Position numbers and translations under genes: made by a program. 64,000 nt of DNA from Paguma larvata (lineage: Eukaryota > Chordata > Mammalia > Carnivora > Viverridae): NCBI GenBank assembly GCA_030068075.1, contig CM057835.1:41019215-41083214 (forward strand), given 5' to 3'. Position 1 is the first letter of the stretch. Each line of letters begins with the position of its first letter. The notes beneath the pieces are model-generated. The model worked only from the letters and a program-made list of their open reading frames with translations, was not told the origin of the DNA and did not search any database. This document shows positions 12,872-23,075 of this stretch, in pieces.

Positions 12872-12876
<5 letters not shown>
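9718..12876. other. 3.1 kb of unique sequence with no recognised feature
   Basis: This is one of the largest repeat-poor blocks here. There are A-rich and TC-rich tracts (10056-10074, 10282-10310). Reading frames of 60-90 codons (11494-11679 on -, 12157-12839 on +) have AT-driven composition and no splice signals of note. I see no gene. Confidence 0.5.

Positions 12877-12920
<44 letters not shown>
12877..12920. repeat. (GT)22 microsatellite
   Basis: Perfect uninterrupted GT run of 44 bp. A polycysteine/valine reading frame across it is an artefact. Confidence 0.98.
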
Positions 12921-12922
<2 letters not shown>

Positions 12923-14508
12923 TCTTCATCCTTTCTTTCTTTATCTGGAAAAGGTATGTCTGGTTCACCTAACCTACCTGCAACCTGCCTCTTCCAAAAA
13001 GATCCTTGAGTTTGGAAGAAGATTGAGTCTATCCTTGAAGACTACCGGTGGCAAGGACAAGATGTGAAATAAGGCTGAAACGCCCAGAAGCATTCTGAAG
13101 TGAATAAAGCCAAGTGGAAATCTGATATTTTTTATAGTAATAGGAGGGAGAGATTTGGCTTCCCTTCCTTGTTTACGGTGGGATATTTTAAGAACTATGA
13201 GATTTGAATCTTGTTGCTAGTGCCATATCTTTCTTCTTTATTGGCACTCTCTTGACTGGCTTGACTAGGTCTCTATTTACACTGTTCTTTGTATCATTTC
13301 TATCACCTAATTATCTTATTTTATAGTAAAATCTTTGTTTCTCTCTTTAATATAATACTCTGTCTTCACAGTATGTAAGCATAAGTGGCTACTTTGGTAG
13401 CTTGCAAAACTTCATTTGACACTGATGTTCCTTCCCAATAGTGATTTATTTTTCTCCTTAGTTTAGTGATCTATACCAATAACTCTACTTGCAAACTTGG
13501 TTTTGTACTCATAAATGCACAAATAAATGCACTCATGAAAGTTTCAGTGGTGAAACTATTATTTGTCATAAAAAGCACACCCTGGTTTATCTTGATTTTT
13601 AATTTTCTGTGGCATGTGAAAATCTTAACCACCAATTTTGAACTTATTTGTTATTCTTTCCCATCTAATATAAAATGGTAACATTTTCCATGAACTGATG
13701 AAGCTATATTGTTTCTACTCCTTCACATTGCTAACATTTTTTCTTTAACTTCAAAGTCAACTGGTGGATGAGTACTCTAATATCATGTTTATGAGAGTGT
13801 ATTCATTACTTCAAGGCAAAGTATATTTTGAGGCCGCATTAAATACTCTAAAATCAGGCTTTGCATTGACCAAAATCAATGTCATAAGCTTCTAAGCTCT
13901 CTTAGGTATAATGAGAAGCACAGTATATATTTCCATTAACATTCTTTAAGTATTTGGAGACAGCTATCAATATATCCTTCCTGTTGCTAGCACTCCACGT
14001 CTTCTTTAGGCAAAGTAATTATAGTTTTCTCAATGATTATTCACTTGACATTCTGCAGCCATTCCACTATCATAATATCCCTCTCCTTAAAATTTAATAT
14101 CCTTCTTATAATGTGGTGCCTAAAATTAAATTCAGTACTTTCAGTTACAATATTAACAAAACAGGGCTGAATTCTGCTCCCTCTGTTCCCAGCCCACACA
14201 GTGGTGGCAGCATCCTGCTGTTGCTAATTCCTGGGTTGTGTCAACATTTTCTGTTGACAATCTCATCTGTTATTCCATTTTAAATTTCCACATGGAGCTA
14301 ACTAATAACAACTGTGGTTTCCTGACTGATCTTCACTGATATAAAATGCCAAACAATTGTACAAATTTAGTAAGTCCTTAAACCACTCGTAAAAGGAAAA
14401 ATCAACAACGGTGATGGCAAAACTCTGTAAAATAGTAAAAGGAAAAAAGGGTAAAAGACATATTAAGAAAGAAAAAATTAAAAATCTGGGTGTTTGGAGG
14501 TAAGGAAT
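12921..14508. other. Unique sequence, no feature recognised
   Basis: No repeat family or gene was recognised. Confidence 0.5.
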
Positions 14509-14520
14509 AAAATATATAAG

Positions 14521-14743
14521 AGGGGCGCCTGGGTGGCTCAGTCGGTTAAGTGTCCGACTTCAGCTCAGGTCATGATCTTGCGGTCTGTGAGTTCGAGCCC
14601 CGTGACAGGCTCTGTGCTGATGTCTCAGAGCCTGGAGCCTGCTTCCGATTCTGTGTCTCCCTCTCTCCCTGCCCCTCCCCTGCTCACGCTCTGTCTCTAT
14701 GTCTCTCAAAGATAAATAAATGTTTAAAAAAAAAAACTTTAAG
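14521..14743 (+). mobile_element. Young felid tRNA-Lys SINE, full length
   Basis: Near-consensus sense copy. Head GGGGCGCCTGGGTGGCTCAG, A box TGGCTCAGTCGGTTAAG, B box GAGTTCGAGCCCCGTG, body CTGATGTCTCAGAGCCTGG, CT-rich stretch, GATAAATAAATGTTT and poly-A. Direct repeats AAAATATATAAG at 14509-14520 and 14744-14755 flank it. The good match to consensus suggests a relatively recent insertion. Reading frames across it (14494-14802, both strands) are not genes. Confidence 0.97.
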
Positions 14744-14755
14744 AAAATATATAAG

Positions 14756-15052
14756 AAAAATGGAGTAAAAAGTGATATCAGTATTTTAGACCATGGAATC
14801 AAAAGAAAAAAGAATATTCACAGAGCAAATGAAGACAGGCAATAGAGCCCAATAAAACAATTTTTGAACAATAATGATGAGTTTGCTTTTGGACCTAATG
14901 AGAATGAAGTAGGCGATGGTAGAAAGCTGAAGTAAAAATTATAAGTAGATAGTTGCCAACTGCATCAGAATTAGAAAGAGAATCGAGAGTCATCCACAAA
15001 AAACTAATGTGTAGTCTAAGACATTTTGTAGGATAAAATAAAAAGCACTGAG
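14756..15052. other. Unique sequence between SINE and L1
   Basis: About 300 bp without a recognised feature. Confidence 0.5.
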
Positions 15053-15065
15053 AATCAATCTTGGA

Positions 15066-15480
15066 TTTGCCTCCCTCTGTTTTTATCTTATTTTTCCTTC
15101 TCTTCCCCTATGTTCATCTGTTGTGTTTCTCAAATTCCACATATGAGTGAAATCATATGGTATCTGTCTTTCTTTGACTGACTTATTTTGCTTAGCATAA
15201 TAAGATAAAAACAGAGAGGGAGGCAAACTGTAAGAGACTCTTAAATACAGAGGAGAAACTGAGGGTTGTTGGAAGGGAGTTAGTTGGGGGTATGGTTAAA
15301 TAGGTGATGGGCATTAAATAAGGCACTTTTGGAGATGAGTACTGGGTGTTATATGAAAGAGAAGAATCACTGGGTTCTACTCCTGAAGCCAAGACTACAC
15401 TGTATGTTAACCAACTTGAATTAATGAAAAAAAAGAAGAATGTTAAAATTAGACCAAAAAAAAAAAAACAAAAGAAAAAT
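15066..15480 (+). mobile_element. 5'-inverted (twin-primed) LINE-1 3' end with target duplication
   Basis: Two L1 pieces in opposite orientation form one insertion. 15066-15200 is antisense (TTTGCCTCCCTCTGTTTTTA to ACTTATTTTGCTTAGCATAA). 15201-15440 is sense (TAAGATAAAAACAGAGAGGG, AAGAGACTCTTAAATACAG, GAGTACTGGGTGTTATATG, CCTGAAGCCAAGACTACAC), followed by an A-rich tail to 15480. The two pieces share a 25-27 bp overlap of the same L1 segment in inverted orientation (15066-15090 and 15201-15227, differing by a 2-bp AG indel). Direct repeats AATCAATCTTGGA (15053-15065) and AATCAACCTTGGA (15481-15493) flank the whole. This is the classic product of twin priming during L1 integration. Confidence 0.93.
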
Positions 15481-15559
15481 AATCAACCTTGGAAAAAGTC
15501 AATGGTATGCATGGGAAAGGAAAAAGAAAAGCCAGTGCAAAATGATACACTAATATATG

Positions 15560-15690
15560 AACAAATCTTTGCAGTTTACAAAACACTATTAGATGCAGAT
15601 GCTTATTTTGCTTTCACAGAAACCCTGTTAAGTTGGCAGGACAGATGGCAATAGTTCTTATTTATAGGCAAGGAAAGAAAGTAGGAGAAT
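15560..15690 (-). repeat. MIR-like fragment, antisense
   Basis: TTTCACAGAAACCCTGTTAA, then GGCAATAGTTCTTATTTATA and GGCAAGGAAAGAAAG resemble the antisense MIR core. Weak match. Confidence 0.45.
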
Positions 15691-15790
15691 AAGAGAGGGA
15701 AGAGTAAAAAAAAAAAAAAAAGGAAACAAATAGGAAGTGGAAACAGGATAAGATCATGGAGCATGAGGGTAAAAACATTGGTTTAAATAT

Positions 15791-15820
15791 TAATGATATT
15801 ATTTCTAATGATATTATTTC
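15791..15820. repeat. 15-bp tandem duplication
   Basis: TAATGATATTATTTC is repeated exactly at 15791-15805 and 15806-15820. Confidence 0.95.
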
Positions 15821-16129
15821 TACTTCTTGTATTGGGAATCAACTGAGATGCTGAAGTACTGACATTAATTTTGAAGTATGGGATTTAATTCTATTAATAC
15901 TAATTTATATCAAAAAAGAACATTAACGGATAAGGAGGGGATGGTTAGAATGATAAATGGCCTGGAAAAATGCCACATTAGTAATAATTGGTTTCAGAAT
16001 GTGGGGCGCGGAAGGAGAGAATTATTTCCAAAATGCATTACAGAGGAAATTAAAAGCTAAAATCCATATATTGGTATATAACTAATGTTTTGCATAGCAA
16101 TCTATAACTATAATGGTACTTTTTCTAAA

Positions 16130-16370
16130 CATGATTTCTTTAATCAGGAGCCACAGAACTTGATGCTGCCCACTGGGACACCCAGTGGATACCAAGGAGA
16201 GATACTTCTGAAGCCACTGACTGAGCAGAGGAAAAGGGGAAAATACTCTGGTTTATACCTTCCTCTCAACTCTCAGTCTCCCACCAAGACTGCCATTGGT
16301 CAAGTCTTGCTGGGAGCCAACATTCATGGAAGCAAGAGAAACACAGAGGGTGAAGAAATTTAGCCCCTGA
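16130..16370. other. Possible ancient repeat fragment, G+C-richer than flanks
   Basis: The block from AATCAGGAGCCACAGAAC through CCATTGGTCAAGTCTTGC to GAAGCAAGAGAAACACAGAG has the look of an old mammalian interspersed repeat (cattggccaaac...tggaagccag type text), but I cannot name the family. A 92-codon frame at 16085-16363 spans it without splice signals. I do not call it a gene. Confidence 0.35.
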
Positions 16371-17396
16371 ATCAACTAGCAAAGCAGATGAAAGGATGGG
16401 AATGCATCTGCAAACAAATGACAGACACTCCTATGGTATCTCATTTAATACTACGATATTTAGGTATTATTTCCATTTAACTGGACATGGAGGCTTCATA
16501 AAAGCTGTTTCAGTCTTCCTCACTACATATTTTGGAATGCTACACACATTAAATTAAAATTCAATAAATATTTATTACGTCAAACTTATTCTCTTGACTT
16601 ATACAGTATTTCAATATGTACTATTTTCTTTTCTTTTTAAAACATGTTGGAAACATCATTTGGACTCCAAATACTTCATTGTTCTTTTCTAATAAGAACC
16701 AGTGATTAAATAAAGGAAAGCAAACATAAATTTTGTGTAATGCAGTATTGGTATCCAAATTTTGATTGTAATTCTTTACATTATGTGCATTCATAATTAA
16801 TTGATTTTATTTAGTAATTAATCCTGCATTCCCAGAAAACAATGTAGATAAGAGAAAATTGTACTGAACTGTCATATATTTAGTCAGTGGCATGTTGTCT
16901 GCATTGCTCCTGATTTATAAATCCAAATTTTTAAGTTTCATCCTTCGTTGAGATGAATTGTGTAAAATATGTGTGATAATTTATATCTCTGCTAATGATG
17001 GTTTTAGTGTGGGTGGGGAAAATGAAATCATATTTATTTATATTATAGATGAGATCAGAAGCTAAAATGTATAAACTTGTGTAGCACTAGCATTTGCATA
17101 GCAAATGATAAATAACAAAATATCTTTTGATAAGCAGTCACATTAAGCTTTTATTATTTATTTCTCTGTTAATTAATTAATTTATATTTATTTATTTATT
17201 TGTTTGAGAGGTCTATTTTTGTATTACAAAGCCTATGTTTTTCTTATGTATATGTAAGTAATATTACAAATATATAGAATACATTATATATATCATAACA
17301 TAGGTTGTATATTATATTTATAAAATACTTCTCACATATTGTCATTTATCTCAGGTTATTTTAATAAAATAAGTTCCTTTCTCTGGAACATAATCA
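16371..17396. other. Unique AT-rich sequence, possible tiny SINE-tail scrap
   Basis: Nothing firm. 17182-17212 (ATATTTATTTATTTATTTGTTTGAGAG, in outline) could be a scrap of an antisense SINE tail, but it is too short to decide. Confidence 0.4.
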
Positions 17397-17842
17397 TATT
17401 AGTTTCATAGGGTTGCCATAACAAACTGCCACAACTGGATGACTTAAAACAAGAGAAATTTATCTCTCACAGATCTGGAGTCTAGACATTTAAAATCCAT
17501 GTATCAGCAGGCTCATGCTTTCTTTAGGCTCAAGGGAATAATCTTTCCTTGACTCATTCTAGCTTCTGGTGTCTCTGGACAATCCTTGCTTTGACTTGTA
17601 GTTGTATGACCCCAATTCCTGCCTCTGTTGTAACATAACCTTCTACCCTGTGCATGTGGTTTCCCTGTATCCTCTCTTTTTCTTATAAAGGCACCAGTCA
17701 TTGGATGTAGGGTCCACTCTAACCCAGTATGACCTAATTTTTATCAACTATTTCTGCAAAAACCCTATTGATAAATAAGGTCACATTCTGAGATTCCAGG
17801 TAGATATACATTGTGTGGGTCACTTGTCAACCCACAATGTAG
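17397..17842 (-). mobile_element. MLT1-type LTR (ERVL-MaLR), antisense
   Basis: The + strand matches the reverse complement of an MLT1-class LTR along its length: TTAGTTTCATAGGGTTGCCA, TAACAAACTGCCACAACTGG, GAAATTTATCTCTCACAG, CTTATAAAGGCACCAGTCAT, TGACCTAATTTTTATCAAC, AAATAAGGTCACATTCTGAG and GTCAACCCACAATG. It is an old, pre-carnivore insertion with no internal region, so a solo LTR. The 62-codon frame at 17513-17701 lies inside it and is not a gene. Confidence 0.88.
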
Positions 17843-19194
17843 TGACTTAATTTAAGAATGACCAAACAGGGAGGGCAAGAAAGTAATGAGGTCTATGACC
17901 AGGACTGAGACTTTGATTCCAGCCATAAATCACTAAAGTATTCCAGGAATCTATCTGAAAAAGAAAGGGTCCATGAGTAATTTGAAATCACATCCGTAAA
18001 ATATTTTTTTTAACCAGTTATATTACTGCCCAAAGAATCAATAAGCAAAAAGATAGATTATCTTTTAAAACTAGTATCTATATATACCAAAAGGGCTTGT
18101 AAAATTAGGAAGTAGGACAGTCATAAGATTTTTTGATGAGTATTTCCTTTCATTTCAGAAAAAAAATAAATCCTGTAATTTCCCAGCCCATAGATAATAG
18201 CTGTGAATTTTAGTTATTTTAGTTCAGTCTTTTTTGTGTATAAGGAAAGGTATCTGTATATGGGTATGTTTAGCAAAGATCATACACTAAATGCAAATTT
18301 ATGTTCATTTTCCATCTAATTTAATAAGGCCAGTTTTCCATAAAGAAATACTATGTGACAACTAGTATTACATAGTTATTACATAACTATTGTATGTAAT
18401 CAGTGAGTCATACTCCATGGGTCTGACAGAAGATTGCTATTGTACACATGCGTTTTGGGTTTTCTGTTTTTATAAGTACTTTTGGTCTTGGAACTGATAA
18501 GGATGGCAGTTAAAGAAGTTGGAACAATCTAAATCATCAATGATATTGAGCCAGTTTACTAGCTCTGCACCACTACTGAGACCATTATGTGATAAACACA
18601 TTTTTATCTTGTTTCAGTGAGTATTTTTTGGTCTCATATTATAACAGACTAGTTTGTTTCATATATATTGTTTGTCTATTCAAACAAAAAATCCATGAAG
18701 TTATTTTGCTAAACAAAGGGATATCTAGTTTGTGGCTACAGTTTTTCCAAGCCTTCCATCCTCCTCAAACAGCAGACACATTGAAAACATCATCTCATGG
18801 AACAGCATTGAACCTAATCAAGAACGGCATGCCTGCCTGGCTGGCTTCAGAATCACTATGGACTCCCACTTTTCCCCTTTGTGTATGGGTTTGTCTTTTA
18901 TGTTTTTCCCAAGTCTGTCTCACCATTGTTTGTTGGGAGCATGAGGAAAAATGTCTTATTTCTTAAATTCACAGGTATTAATATTGACATAAATCATACT
19001 TAAACAACCAAACTCAAGGACCTTATATACCTGGATCTCATTTAAAAGATAAGATCCTACGCCTGACCTTAAGTCTGATGCTATAAGGGAATGTAACTTG
19101 AAGCGGGTGCTGGGTGTTAGGAAGAGAAATGTGCATTTTACATGTGAAGGAAAAGTAAATAAATTGAAGTCAGAGGGCAGGCTGTGGTGGATTT
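17843..19194. other. Unique sequence with a small AT hairpin
   Basis: No repeat family recognised. 18372-18379 (ATAGTTAT) and 18383-18390 (ATAACTAT) form a perfect 8-bp stem with a 3-base loop. Reading frames at 18589-18966 lack splice or promoter context. Confidence 0.5.
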
Positions 19195-20460
19195 AAAACA
19201 GAGCTGGTGAATATCCAGTGGAAAGAAGACAGTCTCTTTAGCAAATGGCGCTGGGAGAACTGGGCAGTAACAGGCAGAAGAATAAAACTGGACCACCTTC
19301 TTATGCCATACACAAAAATAAATTCAAAATGGTTGAAAGACCTAAATGCGAGACAGGGAACCATCAAGATCCTACAGGAGAAAACAAGCAGCAACTTCTT
19401 TGACCTTGGCTGCAGCAACTTCTTACTTGACATGTCTCCAAAGGCAAGGGAAATAAAAGCATAAATGAACTATTGGGACTTCATCAAGATAAAAAGCTTC
19501 TGTGCAGCGAAGGAAACAGTCAACAAAATTAAAAGGCAACTGATAGGATGAGAGAAGATATTTGCAAATGACATATCAAAGAAAGGCTTAGTATCCAAAA
19601 TCTAGACTCAGTACTTAAAAGGCAAATAATCCAGTGAAGAAACGGGCAGAATACATGAATAGACACCTTTCCAGAGAAGACATCCAGATGGCAAAGAAAC
19701 ACATGAAAAGATGTTCAACATAGTTCATAATCAGGGAAATACAAATCAGATCACACTGAGATAAACTCAGGAAACGGCAGATTTTGGTAAGGATGTGGAG
19801 AAAGCGAAACCTTTTTGTACTGTTGGTAGGAATAAAAACTGGTGTAGCCACTCTGGAAAACAGTGTGGAGGTTCCTCAAAAAAATTAAAAATAGAATTAC
19901 CCTATGACCCAGCAATTGCTCTACTAGGGATCTACCAAAGGACACAGGGATGCTGATTCGAAGGGGGCACATGCACCCCAATGTTTATAGCAGTGCTATT
20001 AACAATAATCAAGTTATGGAAAGAGCCCAATGTCCATCAACTGATGAATGGATAAAGAAGACGTGGTTTATATATACAATGGAATACTCGTGGCAATGAG
20101 AAAGAATGAAATATGGTCATTTGTAGCAACGTGGATGGAACTGGAGGGTATTAGGCTAAGTAAAATATGTCGGGCAGAGAAAGACAGTTACCATATGTTT
20201 TCACACAGTAGTAGATTTTGAGAGACTTAGCAGAAGACCATGAGGGAGGGAAGGGGAAAAAAAGTCACAAAGAGGGAGGAAAGCAAAACATAATACTCTT
20301 AAATACTGAGAACGTACTGAGGGCTGATAGGGGGTGAGGGAGAGGAGAGAGTGGGTGACGGGCATTGAGGAAGGCACTTGTTGGGATGAGCACTGGGTGT
20401 TGTATGGAAGCCAATTTGACAATAAATTATATTAAAGTAATAAAAAATTTAAAAAATAAG
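19195..20460 (+). mobile_element. LINE-1, 5'-truncated: ORF2 C-terminal remnant plus 3' UTR
   Basis: Sense L1. It begins in the C-terminal part of ORF2, after the reverse-transcriptase domain. 19207-19464 still reads 85 codons in the ORF2 frame (text such as NIQWKEDSLF, KLDHLLMPYTKINSKW, SNFLLDMSPKAREIKA), then hits a stop where relatives read on. Further stops and indels follow. 19850-20000 carries CACTCTGGAAAACAGTGTGG, CCTATGACCCAGCAATTGCT and CACATGCACCCCAATGTTTA. 20055-20115 carries GGTTTATATATACAATGGAA. The 3' UTR ends GAGCACTGGGTGTTGTATGG and ACAATAAATTATATTAAAG at about 20440, then A-rich sequence. It is a dead copy. Confidence 0.93.
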
Positions 20461-20530
20461 AATATTGTGAAAAAATAAAATCTTTAACAAAGAAAAAAAA
20501 TTTAAAAAGTAAAGAAAAAAGAAAAAAAAA

Positions 20531-20990
20531 GATGTGGTATATATACAATGGAATGCTACTCAGTGATGAAAAATAATTTTGCCATTTGCAACAATGTGGA
20601 TCGAACTGGAGGGTATTATGCTAAGCTAAATACGTGAGAGAAAGATATAATATGATTTCTCTCATATGGGTAATTTGAGATAATTAACAGATGATCATAG
20701 GGGAAGGGTAGGAAAAAATAAGATAAAACAGAGAGGGAGGCAAACCGTAAGAGACTCTTAAATACAGTGAACAAACTGCGGGTTGATGGGGAAAAATGGG
20801 TAATGAGCATTAAGAAGGGCACTTGTTGGGATGAGCACTGGGTGGTATATGCAAGTAATGAATCACTGGAATCTGCTCCTGAAGCCAAGACCACACTATG
20901 TTCGGTAACTTGATAATAGAAAAGAAAAGGAAAAGAAAAGAAAAGAAAAAAGAAAAAAATTAAAGTAAATTAAGTTAAATTATAAAAATA
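20531..20990 (+). mobile_element. Second LINE-1 3' end, directly downstream, same strand
   Basis: Starts GATGTGGTATATATACAATG and runs through ACTGGAGGGTATTATGCTAA, AGAGACTCTTAAATACAG, GGGATGAGCACTGGGTGG and CTGCTCCTGAAGCCAAGACC to a (GAAAA)n tail (20918-20990). It overlaps in content with the preceding element (20045-20440), so it is a separate, shorter insertion, probably into that element's A-rich tail (20460-20530). Frames on - across it are artefacts. Confidence 0.92.
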
Positions 20991-20999
20991 AAACACCGC

Positions 21000-21300
21000 T
21001 GAAAATTCTTGGACACTTCTCTCATTGAGAAGTAGGCTTTTATTGAACCTTTAATCTGGGTGGGCTTATGACTGCTTCAACCAATAGACTAAAATAAAAG
21101 TGACATCATGTGCCTTCTGAGTCTAAGTTATAGAAAGCAATACAGCTTCTGCTTTTCTCACTGGAGGACTCACTTTTGGATCTCCAAGCCTTCTCGTAAA
21201 AATTTGGATCCTAGTCAACAGCAGATCATGGACCTTCAAGTTGACAATATCCTAAGCATCTGTACCCTAGAATTCTCACAACCTGCGTAGGCACCTTGAG
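21000..21300. repeat. Ancient interspersed repeat, family not named
   Basis: AATCTGGGTGGGCTTATGAC, TGCTTCAACCAATAGACTAA and AAAGTGACATCATGTGCC closely resemble text found in many mammalian genomes (gggcctgtgactgctttgaccaatagaatatgg type). I recognise it as an old repeat but cannot assign it. Confidence 0.5.
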
Positions 21301-21960
21301 TCCTGGAGTTTGTCTGTTAACCACTTCCCCAGTAAGGTCTATCTTCTGACTCTGGTTGAGGCAGTGTAGTCCAGGGGGTTTTCTAGATCCCCAGAATTGC
21401 TCTAGTACCACCAGTATCTATTCTAGCCCTAACATCTAATTATAGTTGTTTCAGTTCCCAGTAGTAAATGTTAGATTGAGAAGAGAAGTTTCTCTGAGAA
21501 GAGCCAGGAATAGGCCAGTCAATCAAAGGAGGTGATAAAGGAGGGTGAGGGCCTTTTGTAGAAGACCTAACATAGAGTTAAATTCTACAAAAAAAAAATC
21601 ACTTATAGTAATATTTTAGAGTCTTAATCTGGCATACTAGAAATCTTAACCGATTTCTGGAACTATTTGAGTACCCAAAGGCTTTCGGTAGAAACTAGCC
21701 ATTGCTTAGTAACCATGCTGTGCTTGTGAGCACTGTAATCAATAAAGTGCATTAGAAGTAACATAGGTTCTGCTTTCAAGATTTTGTCTTTGGTGTTCAG
21801 CATTTTAAATGCAATGTATCTAGTTGTGGATCACTTTGTATTTAGACTACTGATAATCTCTTGATTTTCTTGGACCAGCAAATTATTCATCATATATGGA
21901 AAGTGGTCAGCCATTAGTTCAAATATATTTTCTGCCCTTTCTCTCTTGCTTATTTTTTTA

Positions 21961-22060
21961 AAATTTTTTAACATGTATTTATTTTTGAGAGAGAAAGAGA
22001 GACAGAGCACAAGCAGGGGAGGGGCAGAGAGAGAGGAGACAGAATCGGAAGCAGGCTCTG
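21961..22060 (-). mobile_element. 5'-truncated carnivore SINE (tail half only)
   Basis: AACATGTATTTATTTTTGAG, GAGACAGAGCACAAGCAGGG, GAATCGGAAGCAGGCTCTG. The tRNA-derived head is missing, which is the usual truncation (5' side). Confidence 0.85.
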
Positions 22061-22348
22061 CTTGCTTGTGTACTTTCTCTGCTAAATCCCTCATCATGAC
22101 ATTCTAGCAAGTGTTTTTTTTTTTTTCACGTGCATACATTCCAATTTCTTGTTTCTTTTTATGCCTTTTTATTATTATTATTATTTGAAAACTGAACAGT
22201 ATAGGTAATATATTGTTTCAGCCTAGATTCTAATCAATTCTTTTGTTCCTTTGTTTGGGATATAATTCAAAAGAGTATGTCCCCCCCAAAATGAAAGGTC
22301 ACTGAAGTCTCAGCTCAGTTTTTATTATTATTTTATTTCTCTCTCACA

Positions 22349-22376
22349 TTATTTATTATTATTATTATTATTATTT
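22349..22376. repeat. (ATT)n microsatellite
   Basis: ATT/TTA repeat. A shorter one lies at 22168-22185. Confidence 0.9.
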
Positions 22377-23075
22377 TAAGCTGGCTTCCTAAGGGTTCCC
22401 CTTGGGTTGACATAGTTTAGTGATCAGCTAATAATTAATAAAAAGTTGTACTTAAAATCATCGAGCAAGCAGGTACCATTCTTTGCTGACAAACCTGTGT
22501 ATGTCTTGGAAACACATTCTAAGTTCAATATTTTTACAATTCTTCTTTGGCCTTTACTTTCTCTATACTCAAAGCCTCATAGTCAGCCAGAGACAAAGAG
22601 ACACCTAAGGGTTTCTCTGGTCTTTCCTGATTTTGAACAGATCCATGTATAAATGCACAATTTCAAGATCACCGTGGTTACGGGAAAGCTTATCCAGACC
22701 ATCTAGGCTATGTGAATTCCCGGAACTTCTCTGAAATTTATGGCTGATCTGCTGGTCTGCTGCTTGCTCCAGACTATAATATGGCATTAAACTAGGTATG
22801 AGGTTGGTTATCCTGATTGTTTGCTATTGTTCCTGGATTGTTTCTTTGTTGTTTTCAGCAGCGTGCCCTGGCATGGATCTTCCCAACATCCCATACCAAA
22901 TCAAATCAAGCTCTTTGGCAGCAAACGTGCAGAAATACATGGCCTGCTCTGTACTCTACAGGATGAAGTTGTATGAGGGGAAGTAGTAGACCCTCCTCAG
23001 GCTAAAAGACTACAGATTCCCACTAAGACTTCTTGAATAAACATTTTTCAATATGTTGTATGTCTTTGGTAAAGT

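Larger units (their letters stand above)
21790..23075. mobile_element. Decayed old element, possibly antisense LINE-1, with exon-like 3' part
   Basis: 21790-21950 (TGTATCTAGTTGTGGATCAC, TCAGCCATTAGTTCAAATAT, TTTTCTGCCCTTTCTCTC) resembles antisense text of old L1 elements. 22290-23075 keeps a higher G+C content (GTCACTGAAGTCTCAGCTCA, AAGCTTATCCAGACCATCTA, GGCTGATCTGCTGGTCTGCT). It includes a pyrimidine tract plus CAGCAG at 22853-22862 and ends with TTGAATAAACATTTTTC near 23033. A frame here reads 62 codons (22798-22986). I lean to an ancient repeat; a decayed exon or retrocopy is possible. Low certainty on class and borders. Confidence 0.35.

Noticed and set aside
14521..14600. tRNA-like A and B boxes in SINE heads
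   Set aside because: These are SINE promoters derived from tRNA-Lys; no copy can be folded into an intact mature tRNA by eye, and all carry SINE bodies.
14494..14802. Several open frames across a SINE, seen again at 24.57-24.80, 51.10-51.31 and 57.61-57.88 kb
   Set aside because: The same peptide text (for example PTSAQVMI, SLEPASDSVSPS) recurs at every SINE copy, so it is repeat translation and not a gene family.
19207..19464. 85-codon frame as a possible gene
   Set aside because: It is the remnant of L1 ORF2 in its usual frame, ending in a substitution stop, inside a 5'-truncated element.
22605..22787. 60-codon frame on the - strand of protein-like composition
   Set aside because: It is antisense within the same decayed element block at 21.8-23.1 kb; no acceptor/donor pair frames it.
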